Source of the DNA: Glossina fuscipes
Taxonomy: Eukaryota > Arthropoda > Insecta > Diptera > Glossinidae
Assembly: GCF_014805625.2 (NCBI RefSeq)
Contig: NW_023998490.1
Span: forward strand, 970,169 to 1,034,168
Direction: 5' to 3'
Length of the DNA: 64,000 bases
The notes below the pieces were generated by a model. That model saw only the letters and a program-made list of their open reading frames with translations. It ran no database searches and had not been told where the DNA came from. Positions 1 through 9,498 of the stretch are shown here, piece by piece. A program made the translations under genes and the position numbers. How positions within the stretch are numbered: the stretch's first letter is position 1; every line of letters begins with the position of its first letter.

Positions 1-108
1 AAATTTCAAATAATTACAAAGGATATTAAATGATTTTTGTAATCTTTTATGAGATTAGTAATGCTTTTGCTTAATAGAAATAAGTCAATAATTGAATATC
101 TAACAACA

Positions 109-121
109 TATATATATATAC

Positions 122-162
<41 letters not shown>

Positions 163-190
163 GATGTATATATACGTATATACATATATT
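109..190. repeat. (TA)n / CATATA microsatellite
   Basis: A run of alternating T and A, interrupted by occasional C and G. It has no coding potential. Confidence 0.9.
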
Positions 191-797
191 ATCGATTTAT
201 TTGAGGTATTCATAAATAAATTTTAGTCAATTCTACATTTCCAATTTATTCGTGGTGGTGATTAGATGGGTTTGGTTTTTTCCAATCAAATAAAACCATC
301 CAACAATAACTGACGCAATATGAAGGGTATATTTTATTGCAAATAAGTGCTACGGCTTTCGTCAAAGGAAAATAAGTCTCATCATTTGGAATAATTTCTC
401 TATATAAATGGAATTTATTTTGCTAAGAAAATCGCTAGGTTTATGATAAAGTTTAAAGAAAATGCAAAGTTTCTACTCCATAATTCGTATGCGTTTTACG
501 AAATTAATCTACTTTTAGCTCTAACACGACTAACAGTTGAAAACAGAAAACACTTAAGCAAAAAACTGATCAGATCTGGGCTTAAGAATTTTCTCGAAGC
601 GTTGGAAATACGCTGCCATTAGCTGTTTTTTTTTTATAAGTGTCAGACAAATATGTCACGAGTTTTCGTCAAGCATGCGAAAGAAGTAAAGAACAAGAAG
701 AAGAAGGAAACTATTCTTGGAAATCACACGTTGCAACCACGAGCAAAAAAGCTTTCCGCATAATTTAAAAAAGAAATGGCTAATCCAACAACAAAAA

Positions 798-836
798 TGA
801 ACAAGTATGTACAAGTATGCTTGTACGTACTTGTTG
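798..836. repeat. Short palindrome (hairpin) around TACAAG/CTTGTA
   Basis: ACAAGTATGTACAAG is followed after four bases by its near-perfect reverse complement, with one mismatch in 15. A related inverted structure built from the same ACAAGT and ACAACA words lies at about 2225-2320, next to a CAA microsatellite. The pair could be relics of one small dispersed element. Confidence 0.55.
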
Positions 837-1170
837 TTATATGCCGCTGTTTTTTTGTGAAATCAAACGTATATATGTAAGCTGCACCTAGAACATTGAT
901 GAGCCTGTTTTAATGGTGATCCTCCTCTAATGACTCACAAATGGATGAAATAAACTTTAAATAAGACACACATGACTAGAATCCGTCAATCAAAATAAGT
1001 ATTCTTTATACGATACATATACATATATATATATATATATATATAATTACGTAACTTCCTCGTGCACTTGTGAAATGCTTTTGTTTTCTCGCTAAAAACC
1101 GTTAGCTGGTTTTCTCATATTGACGGCATACAACACAAATGTGCGCCGCCGTATTTGTATGGACTTGTAA

Positions 1171-1195
1171 GTGATGTGTGTGTGTGTGTGTGTGT
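1171..1195. repeat. (GT)n microsatellite
   Basis: About 12 GT dinucleotides. It creates open frames on both strands that I do not accept as genes. Confidence 0.9.
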
Positions 1196-1652
1196 TCCCA
1201 TATCAGCCATTGCTTTTTCGCAATCAACATTAAGAACAAAGAACATGCATAAGTTACTGTTATGCATGCAGATTGTGTTCAGAGAAATGAAATGTAACGG
1301 TAAATGCAGAAAACTATTCTGCTCGTTGATGGTAAATACAATAATTATATGAATTACTTTTAGCATATGTACTTAAAAAAAAATTTCCTTAATATGATTT
1401 TTTATATATAAACTAATGAATAAATAAACAAGTAATACATATATGTATACATATGTATTCGTATGTATACAGAGGGAGAATGTCTCAATGTAAGAGAGCA
1501 AGGTTTATAAAGCGTGAATCTACATTTTTCCTTTTTTATATTTGACTATTGGGCTCATGATTTTGTCAAGTGGATTTGAGAAAAGGCAGTGAAGTTTTCT
1601 GATGACAATAATCAATCCAATTCTTTGATTCCTAATTTTTAAAGGCCGTTAT

Positions 1653-1922
1653 ATGGGAAAGGGTGGCAGTGCAGGTCCTTTATTTCAGTTGAATGCATAT
1701 AAACGATTTAAGAAATTCATGCAATATGGCATAGTAGTAGCGGACAGAAACATTTGCAGTTTTTGCACTCAGATTAGCGTTGAAAATGATATAACAGATA
1801 TATTCTGCTTTCTTGGTTTTCTACTGACTATCCATAATCTTGGGGCACTTGATATTATAATACCCCAGAAACCGATTTCTCGTAAACGTCAGGAGATTTT
1901 ATCTATTAAGCGTCGACTGTAA
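1653..1922 (+). other. 89-codon open frame, unrecognised
   Basis: This ATG-started frame encodes 89 residues with no stop in otherwise stop-rich DNA. It contains two cysteines in a C-x-x-C arrangement (ICSFC) at about residues 34-38, a hydrophobic middle and a basic tail (SIKRRL). I recognise no family, and no splice sites are obvious around it. It could be a degraded exon, a transposon scrap or chance. Confidence 0.2.
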
Positions 1923-2224
1923 TTACATAGAATTAGAACAATTAGCTTGTCACACGCTAATCTCCAGGTCATTTTATTTGGTATCGATGGTATTAAGATG
2001 AAAAAATTAATTCGTTTTAGAATTAACGTAGCTTTGGGCAGATAATACATTTTCTTTCGAAAATTGTAATCGCTTATAACTTTGTGTGGGAATGATTGAG
2101 GTTTTCCATTTCGGCAAATAAATGGTACATATTCGGCAATAAGTCAAATACACTTTTTGTAATATTTCCGAGTACAGTTTTAAATTCTTCTCAATTAACA
2201 AGAAAAATGATTTCATTAGATTAT

Positions 2225-2227
2225 TAG

Positions 2228-2272
<45 letters not shown>

Positions 2273-2320
2273 TACAAGTATTGCGGCGCACTTGTATATA
2301 CATATTGTTGTTATATTTCA
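2225..2320. repeat. (CAA)n microsatellite in an imperfect palindrome
   Basis: About 14 CAA/ACA triplets at 2229-2271 are followed by TGTACAAGT. The complementary words (ACTTGTATATAC and TTGTTGTTAT) come shortly afterwards, giving a hairpin like that at 798-836. Confidence 0.6.
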
Positions 2321-2662
2321 AAAAAAAAATTCAAGGAGACCACAACAAGATTATAAGGAAAACTATGCGAATCTGCAATAAATAAAATAAATGTAATATT
2401 GAAAAATTCACTTACAGTCAAAACTATGAAATTAATTTGATGCACAAAATTTAAATAATACACCAATGTTAAATTTTAGTAAATAGAATAATAATCAAAT
2501 ATCAAAATAATATCAAAATAATCAAAATATGTGACGGTTAACTTAAATCTGATTTCTTAACTTTTCCAAACACTTTAACACTTTCGAAAAGATTTCGACT
2601 CTCATGCAAAATTTTCTTTGTTTCGCAGAAAGCCGTTATCTGGTTTTTTTCTTTTCAGGGTA

Positions 2663-2703
2663 TATAAGAAAAGGAGCACATATGAAAAGAGCACAGAGTT
2701 GCT
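2663..2703 (+). repeat. Left arm of 41-bp inverted repeat
   Basis: These 41 bp match the reverse complement of 4638-4678 with about four mismatches. The last 24 bases, around GAAAAGAGCACAGAGTTGCT, are identical. The two arms lie about 2.0 kb apart and enclose the small multi-exon frame at 3465-4222. They could be terminal repeats of a mobile element, but I see no clear target-site duplication. Confidence 0.75.
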
Positions 2704-3464
2704 ATAAATATGAATGGCGAAAATGAAATCTCACTACATTATGTATGAATTTCATTTAATTTCTTGATTGAAAGATCGTGAATAATGATGATCTTAATAG
2801 TCGTACTATATAATATAAATAAAATAGGTTGCTTCTGTTATCCTTACCGTCTCTTGAAAAACGTAGGTTGGTTCTTGGCGTTTCCTTTGTAATCAGAGTA
2901 ATAAATGGTACTCTCGATTCGTGCACGTTACTTGGTGAGGTAAACTTTAATGTCCCTAACCGCTTCGCTAGGCACTTTATCTTGATAAAGCTTAGTCAAT
3001 GCAAATATAATTTCGAACTGTTTAACCCGCTCAGAGTTGTTTGCAAGAACCTAAATGACGTCTATTACTTAATCTCATTAACGGACTCTTTAAAGTCCAT
3101 TAAAGCAACATTGCTTCTTATTTGTTTTATTGTACTTATACTAAGTTTTAATATTAATTAATTTAAGATTTACTTTAAGAGTCAATTGAACTCGACTGCC
3201 ATTATGTTTTAGTTGAGTGTCTTGTATAAGTGGAATAAATAAATATATAAATAAATAAATAAACAAATAATAACTTTTATTTTTGATAAATTTATTTTGC
3301 AAAAACATGTTTAAAATAAAAAATTTAATAAAATATGATTTCATAATAAATCTAAACAACTAACTTTTTTGGTTTTTTTACTACTTTCATGTACAACTCC
3401 TGCGATATGTGCGGCGTAACAATATAATGTAACAATATAATGTAATTTGCTTTTAAAAAGCAAA

Positions 3465-4222
3465 ATGAGTTTGATCGGTGAAGATGTCTCTCAGAGTAAG
3501 TTGTATAATTTTTTTTTTTTTGATTTAATAGTAAATTTTTTTTTTTAGATAAAAAAGAAACTGGACCATCAAAAGCGGTTCCAGAAGATGTCTCTCAGAG
3601 TAAGTTGTATAATTTTTTTTTTTTTTTTGATTTAATAATACAATTTTTTTCTTTCTAAGATAAAAAAGAAACTAGAGACTGCATAATGAACGCCGCGATG
3701 AGGGCGCCAAAAATGGCGAGCAACCTCCGTCCGTCTCTCAGAGTAAGTTGTATAATTTTTTTTTTGAGGGCGAAAAGCGCCCACGTCTACGTTGCCCATC
3801 GCGTCTAAGCGTGGTAATAATACAATAATACAATCAGTATTATTACGAATAATAAAAGTAAGTAATGGTATTAATAATAATATTTATGATATTTATTTTG
3901 TGATTATTTTTAGGTACAAAGCAGACACCAGTCTCAAAACAAAAAAATTCGTCCAACTTCAGCTTGTTTCGTTATAAAAAATTTATTCTTCCAAATAGCC
4001 CTCAAAATACATAAAGGAAATAGGCCAACTTTTTTGTATCGGCAAGCTACCCGTTTGCAAGCCAAGGAGCTTCGTTTACTTAGCACCAATTTTGGGATCA
4101 ATCACAGATTATACGGAGGAATTCGATTTTACCCGATTGACATACCGATCCACCAGCAACGGAATTTATATATTTATTTATTTTTGAGGGTTGTTTCTGC
4201 GCATTATAAAGGCATTGAATAA
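3465..4222 (+). CDS. Small multi-exon gene with duplicated micro-exons, unrecognised
   Basis: Proposed exons are 3465-3495 (ATG start, MSLIGEDVSQ), 3549-3599, 3660-3742, about 3770-3860 and 3914-4222. Donors are AGTAAGTT-like, and acceptors follow T-rich tracts. Exons 1 and 2 end in the same words (EDVSQ, then a split codon A|GTAAGT). Exons 2 and 3 begin with the same bases (ATAAAAAAGAAACT), so exon plus intron was duplicated in tandem. Exons 1 and 2 join in frame. Exon 3 is open in two frames, and only one fits the next exon, so a frameshift or a wrong boundary is likely there. The last exon is open for 102 codons in the frame entered from exon 4, is rich in Arg, Lys and Gln, and stops at 4220-4222. 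An AATAAA signal overlaps that stop. I recognise no domain. It may be a real rapidly evolving gene, a decayed one, or the 5' part of the BRC-repeat gene that follows. Confidence 0.4.
3479..3750 (+). repeat. Tandem exon-intron duplication (three partial copies)
   Basis: The block TCTCTCAGAGTAAGTTGTAT plus a poly-T tract occurs at about 3487, 3591 and 3734. The block AGATAAAAAAGAAACT occurs at about 3547 and 3658. The units therefore carry both an exon end and the intron donor. The third copy has a GC-richer insert at about 3675-3730 that is absent from the second. Confidence 0.8.
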
Positions 4223-4223
4223 A
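4218..4223 (+). terminator. AATAAA polyadenylation signal
   Basis: This canonical AATAAA overlaps the stop codon of the last exon at 3914-4222, which supports that frame ending here. Confidence 0.45.
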
Positions 4224-5216
4224 AATTAAACTTTGATAGACTACAATCTTGGGCAGGCGTGCTCAACTTTTTCTATTTTTGCGCAGGTTATACAGAACCG
4301 CCCAGAGAATATGCGTTCAAATGTTTGTAGATTTATCTGCTATAGTTTAAGAGTAATGATCGCAAAATAATTTTTTATTCCTTTTGAGAAACAGAGGTGT
4401 AGGCATGTAAAAATTTTTAACATTCGCTAAACATCTTAAAATAAATACGCATTTATTCTATAAGGTCATGTATATTTCTAGTAAAGCCGTTTGTATGTTC
4501 TCAAGAATTTATAAAATCCGCTAGAAGCCCCTTTTTTTTCAATAGGTAGACAAGTAGGCAATTGCACAGCAATTTTACTTGAAAATTTGATAGAAATATC
4601 TTTTCCTCTTGAAGTGAGATCTTATTAGTTATTGGAAAGCAACTCTGTGCTCTTTTCATATATGCTCCTCTTTCTATAATCTAGGTATCATCTCCTGTTA
4701 TTATGATTCCCTTATTGGATTGATATTTAGGCCCAGACATAGAGTTTATTTCTGATTGCCAAGAGGAGGTTGGAGTATTTTACAGAGCACATCGAAATTA
4801 CCCGAATTATTCGCATAATTGGTGATGCGTGGGACGAGGGCTTTGTTGATGATGAAGAGGGGTAACTTTTTTTCAGTACTTCATTATTTTCTTCAATTTT
4901 AAAAATTTAACATAAAATAAATGAAATAAAAAACGCAGCAACACAAATAGTACTTATTAATATACTTATTAATATATGGCAATCCTAAATTGTGTGAGCA
5001 AAACAATTTTTTTTTAAATTTTTCAATTGTAAAAAAAGGGTATTCAAAGAGTCCAAAAAAAAACAATTTTTTTTTTTAAATTTAAAAAGGGAATCAAATA
5101 AAGAAAATAATAAAGAAAGTCACTCAGTCGCTTTACAGTCGCGAACAACAATAACCAATTTTGACAATTTGACAAGCTCGTAAAAATTTACGTCTTGCCA
5201 TGAATTGTTGTCACAG
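4224..5216. other. AT-rich spacer with one exon-like frame
   Basis: This stretch is mostly AT-rich. At about 4753-4863 a frame flanked by a TAG acceptor reads LIAKRRLEYFTEH and ends DDEEG before a stop. A GTAACT donor-like site overlaps its end. I cannot join it in phase to either neighbouring gene and do not recognise it. The right arm of the 41-bp inverted repeat lies at 4638-4678. Confidence 0.4.
4638..4678 (-). repeat. Right arm of 41-bp inverted repeat
   Basis: Reverse complement of 2663-2703 at about 90% identity. It closes a 2016-bp interval. Confidence 0.75.
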
Positions 5217-6939
5217 TCTGCTGAGTTATCGACAAGTGGATATGAATTTCATATCTCTGATGAAGAGTTAATTGAATGTTGCAATAAAGCGGAAGATACG
5301 ATGAAAAAAGTAAAAAACATAGACGCTCCAGAAGAAGGACATCATGATGACAACAAAAAAAAAAACAATTGTGGATGTAATATTTGAGGACTTTTCTACA
5401 TCGCCTTTTAACAGTCCGAGAGTAAGTTAAACAATTTGGAACGGTCCCCTTTACTTATTTTACGGGAAAAACTAAAAAAAAAACTACAGCCGTGAATTTA
5501 GAGAAAAGGCAAAATTGCCTCTTTTATACGATCCTACACCAGAAAGTAAGCGGCTCTTTATAGGCTTTTTTTAACAACCCTAACTTTTTACATTCTTTTT
5601 AGGAAAAGCTTCAGATCGAGGTTATATCGAGAAAAAGGACACTTACGACGTAATTCAAAGTAAGTTGTTTTTAAAATTTTTGAAGAGACAACATTTAAGT
5701 CAATTTAAGTAAATTGAAAATTTTTCAGCTTTGGCGCCATCTAATCAGTGTAAAACTGAGATATGTAACAATTATGATTTGTATGACGATAATGATGACA
5801 TTATTGCTTTCATAAGCACTCAAGAAATCCTACATCAAGATGTGAAAATGAATAATAATTTTCCCCATACGTCTAAGTTCCCAGTAAATAAGCTGATAAC
5901 CCAGGGTATGGCATTAATATTCCTCATATTTTATTATGCTTATTATTTTATTATTATTTTGATTGACATTAAAGGTAATAGTGGGTGCTCCAAGAACTTG
6001 GAGCTGAGCGAAACTAATGTTGCATTAGGACTAGGAGAACAGCCGGAGTGGGGAGAAGACAAAAACGCAGTTGGCGTGAGTGAAATTTCTATTGAAAACG
6101 AATCGGAAGAAGTGAAAAGTAAAGCAAATCGAGATGAAGTGGGCAAGGTGAATAATCCGGAAAGTTCGCTTGTTTCTGCTGGTTTTCAAACAGCGAATGG
6201 TAAAAAAAATCTCCATATCGAAAAAAGCCAAATATCCGTACATAATATTCTAAGAGAATTTCAAGACAGTTATGAAACTGAACTAAAAGACATAAAAGCT
6301 CGGATGTCGATTAAAAGTATGGAGTCCAAGTTTGGAAAAAATATAAACAGCAGTGCTCAAATAGCCAGCAAAACAGGCTTTCAAGCGACCTTTAAAATAC
6401 AACAAGATAATGTTGGCAAGGTCATTAATCCGGGAAGTTCGCCTGTTTCTGCAGGTTTTCAAACAGCGAATGGTAAGAAAGTGCTCATATCCGAGAAAGG
6501 AAAAAAACGTGTGCAAAGCCTGCTAAATGAATTTAATCAAAGAGAAGATGGTGACATTGGGAATAATTTGCTTTCTATAAAAAATAAAATTATTTCCAAA
6601 AATCAAAGCATGCTGATTGAAAAAAAAGCGTCTTTAACAAGCAGAAAAGAAGAAAAAATGTACGACTATCCCAGTAGTAGCAGCAGACTGTCAGCAGCTG
6701 GTCCAATTCTGTGTCGCAAAAGGCTTTTATCATTGTCATTAAACCCAAGATTTAATTATAGGCCACCCCCCTAACTTTGTAAGACACCCAATAGAAACAC
6801 ACGACAAACCGAGACTACGACACCAGAATTAAGGGAGTTTGTTAATAATGCTGTTGAAACAAGTACACCAGGCGTCAATAGACCAAAGAGGTGGCGGCTC
6901 TCGGGCTTAAGACGTACTGGCATTAGTCCAATGAAATAA
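5217..6939 (+). CDS. Brca2: BRCA2-like protein with two BRC repeats, disrupted or truncated
   Basis: Inferred exons are 5217-5421, 5502-5545, 5603-5659, 5729-5905 and 5975-6774, with 6775-6939 open in the same frame after one TAA (6772-6774). The later junctions keep phase 1. The 69-nt intron 5906-5974 is a multiple of three, so it can also be read through. Two BRC repeats start near 6142 and 6415. Each contains SAGFQTANGKK, with the FxxA core that contacts RAD51, and a downstream helix ending ILREF or LLNEF, matching the second BRC module. A weaker copy (KTGFQATFK) lies at about 6373. In BRCA2 these repeats load RAD51 onto DNA during recombination. No helical or OB-fold DNA-binding domain follows before 8000, unlike most BRCA2 proteins. 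The exon at 5217-5421 stays open only if the run of 11 A at 5355-5365 is one base shorter. The start codon is unknown and may lie in the micro-exons upstream. The basic tail ends RRTGISPMK. It may be a real short gene, an assembly-damaged gene or a decaying copy. Confidence 0.68.
5906..5974 (+). other. 69-nt intron in the BRC-repeat gene
   Basis: The donor is G|GTATGG and the acceptor ATTAAAG|GT. The length is divisible by three and there is no internal stop. If retained it would insert 23 mostly hydrophobic residues, which are out of character with the polar protein around them, so splicing is favoured. Confidence 0.7.
6142..6540 (+). repeat. Duplicated BRC repeat unit (273-bp spacing)
   Basis: The units starting at 6142 and 6415 share long identical DNA blocks, for example GGTTTTCAAACAGCGAATGG. 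The duplication is therefore recent or homogenised, rather than convergent protein evolution. Confidence 0.85.
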
Positions 6940-8019
6940 ATACTACTTTATATTACATTGTGTAAAAGCAACGGAATCCAAAAACGTCTCGATATCTTGT
7001 TTCATTTAAATTAGTTTTGCTATTTTTTCGCATTTTATTTAATTAATGACATTTGGATGTATTTTTCTTATCCTCGATTTCTTGTATCTTTTTGCTTTCT
7101 TATACTTTTTTCTTATTTAATGATTTTCTTATTATTATTACTATTTTATATTACATAGTATAAATTCATACAGGTAGCTTGAATAAATTTGAAACCCTTT
7201 ATTTAATTGTATGGAAAAACAGTAACTTGTTTACATACAATTTTTGCTTAAATAAAATTGAAATAGCAAGATTTTCCTTGTATAATAAAAAAACGAGTGT
7301 AATCTCTTTTTTTGCCATTTTTACCAAAAGATTTCAGATTAGTTCATTTTTTGTAGCACGCATCAAAATATTGTATGGCATTTATTTATTGGAATGCTTT
7401 TGGGCCTTAGCCATTCTGACCTGCCGCCAATAATAGGAGCTCCTGATTGCGTCGTATTCGGGGTCTTGTATTAAAGTTTCAATAGGCACGATAAAACTCT
7501 ATGACCGATTTCGATTGATCTATAAATTCACTGATATTTCGCCAGCGTGTATAGCCTTTATTCGATCATTTCAATTTTGACCGCGTGTAAAGTCAAGTAA
7601 GATCGCCACATAAAAATCAATTGAATTTAAAGTATTAAATATTTTAGAAAAATTTTAAAAAAATTAAAGAAAAATGGAATCAGTGAATAATAATAATCAG
7701 GTAAGAAGTGAAAAAGTTTTTTTTAAAATATTTTACATTATGATCATTATTAAAGTCTTAGGAATGTACTTAATGGAAGACGTGAAAAATGTGATGAATT
7801 CTCCCAACAAGATATTTGGAGGAGAGAGAAACGATCCTAAAACTGATTATATTATTACTAGATCAGTAGTAAAGAGCTTTTCAAAGGGTTTCCATGAATT
7901 TCTTTAAATACCATATACATTCGTTCAGCATGTATAAAAATCCAACCATCTGAGAATACGTTTGTTTACAATTCTCGATAATTTTGCATGTATTTGCATG
8001 AAATTTGGTCACTTTAGAG
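6940..8019. other. AT-rich intergenic stretch with one small frame
   Basis: No domain continues the BRC-repeat gene here. The frame at 7179-7433 has no ATG and looks random. A frame at 7674-7907 is described separately. Confidence 0.5.
7674..7907 (+). other. 77-codon frame with a donor-like site, unrecognised
   Basis: An ATG gives MESVNNNNQ followed immediately by CAG|GTAAGA, a strong donor. The frame also stays open without splicing, to a stop at 7907. Its second half (EDVKNVMNSPNKIFGG) is polar and plausible as coding. No candidate acceptor keeps phase. It could be a first exon of an undetected gene or a remnant next to the repeat that begins near 7910. Confidence 0.25.
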
Positions 8020-8035
8020 AGTAAGCGTATAAAAT

Positions 8036-8541
8036 TTGCTGCCTTTAAGAAATAAGCGCATATACGTTAGTGTAATAATAATATATGTTCTCAATAATTT
8101 GTATAAAAATGCCAACCATTGTATATTGTTCCAATTGAGGTGGTCGAATGCACCCTTAAAGTCAATAAATATGCCTAAGACATACTTCTCATTACAATCC
8201 CTGCATCTTTCGTACGAAGACCCTTGCGGAAACCAAACTGAAACCAAGCCTATCAGACAGAGTAAGAGTAGGAATCATCTGAAGCCTCTCTATCATTATA
8301 CTCTCCAGTACTTTTCCAAGCAATGGGAAGAGACTGATACCCAGATAAGACGAAGGATCAGTCCTCACCCTGTCGGCAGTACATGTAAAGAAATTTATGC
8401 AAACATTCTCAATTGTATGGAATTTTTATTTTCTCAATTGTATGGAATTTTGTATACGGAAATTATTGAGAATATACACATTAATCTCGCATCGATGGCT
8501 TTTTTATAAAGACCTGTTGAATGCGCTTATTCTCTAAAGGC
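8036..8541. repeat. Inverted-repeat (foldback-like) element enclosing LINE sequence
   Basis: The left end (about 8041-8110) and the right end (about 8450-8541) are inverted copies. GCCTTTAAGAAATAAGCGCA matches the complement of TGCGCTTATTCTCTAAAGGC, and TTCTCAATAATTT recurs inverted further in. Between the arms lies an R1-type reverse transcriptase fragment on the minus strand. A related GAGAGTAAGCGTATA word at about 8020 suggests the end is partly duplicated. Confidence 0.6.
8110..8395 (-). mobile_element. R1-clade LINE reverse transcriptase fragment
   Basis: On the minus strand, two frames of one broken protein are visible. The first reads SYLGISLFPLLGKVLESIMI and then GFQFGFRKGL. After a frameshift the second reads YVLGIFIDFKGAFDHLNW. 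The order (LLPVLGKVLE-type motif, FGFRKG, then IDFKGAFD with the first catalytic Asp) is that of the N-terminal half of an R1-type non-LTR retrotransposon reverse transcriptase. The rest of the polymerase and the endonuclease are absent, so this is a dead fragment. Confidence 0.8.
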
Positions 8542-9498
8542 GTACAATACATGTGACTTCGGGTGCAACTATTTAAGTATCCTTTTTTCATAATTATTAT
8601 TGTATAAGAAATAGTACGGTGATGAATGTTATATCATAATTAATAATTTTAGTTTACTTATAGAGAATTTAATTAACTATTTAGTTTATTTATGAAAAAG
8701 AATATATAGTAGGAGATTGAAAAATTTGAATATTTTCAAGAATATTAATTAGAATTTTAGAATACGGTCAGGGAATTAGCTTATACTTTTCGGTTAGTTT
8801 TGAATATAAATTAAGGTATGCTTAATGAGTAAAACTTGCGTATATAAAAAGATTTTAAAAAAAGTCAGCAGTAAGATATATGTTTTTACTTTCTTTGATA
8901 TAAAATACAACAATAATTTCATAATTTTATTTAAAAAAAAGAATTATTTTATATTCAAAAACATGTTTGAAGTTTTTTGAATTTGTTGAGAAATGAATTG
9001 AGTTCAAATAAAATTGACTTTGCTGACTTTGCTGTACATTCCTAAATAAAATTGAACGTAAAATTGATTTTCCTGACTTTGCTGTGCATTGCTTATGTAG
9101 GGGCTAAAGTAAATGCTGAGAGAGCTGAGAGAATTGGTGTTTGTGTTGTAAAATTCTCTCTTTTAATTTTTCATTTTACTGCTGGCAATGCTCGCGAAGA
9201 ATTTTCTTTTAAATGGCAGCATTGCTGTTGGTCGACGGTTTCATTGAATGTAGTGGTGAGTGAGTGAGATGGTGGGTGTGACGAAAAACACAAAGGCGAC
9301 GACAAATACAATACAAGCAATTGTCATTAGTTTTTTTGAGAACGATGTTGTGACGACGACGAATAGTCAGAGGAAATGACGAATTGTGAAAAAGACGAAA
9401 AGTAAAATTCTTTAATAAGAGAATTTCAACAATTCGCAATCAAAAAAGTCTTGTACATAAATTCCCGCATCTAAAGTTCGTTTGTTAGCGCATTCAAT
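8396..9498. other. Intergenic DNA upstream of the Myb/SANT-BESS gene
   Basis: This holds a near-tandem 51-bp duplication at about 9006-9094 (TGACTTTGCTGT words) and probably the 5' UTR and promoter of the gene starting at 9499. An in-frame TAA precedes the ATG. I see no convincing TATA box. The signal-peptide-like frame at 9052-9267 has no ATG and comes from the duplication. Confidence 0.5.
9006..9094. repeat. Diverged 51-bp direct duplication
   Basis: AAATTGACTTTGCTGACTTTGCTGTACATT at 9011-9040 (quoted here only to mark position) recurs with a few changes at 9061-9090. The second copy creates a hydrophobic open frame by chance. Confidence 0.65.

Larger units (their letters stand above)
1..1652. 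other. AT-rich intergenic DNA with microsatellites
   Basis: I see no supported gene here. The stretch holds an interrupted TA/CATA microsatellite at about 109-190, a shorter TA run at about 1019-1045 and a GT run at about 1171-1195. A short palindromic hairpin lies at about 798-836. The small open frames on both strands around 1115-1366 overlap the GT run and look like chance. Confidence 0.7.

Noticed and set aside
1115..1366. Overlapping frames on both strands around the GT run
   Set aside because: The simple repeat removes stop codons. No motif and no conserved start context.
9052..9267. Frame starting with a signal-peptide-like hydrophobic segment
   Set aside because: No ATG, and the segment is the second copy of a local duplication whose first copy has stops.
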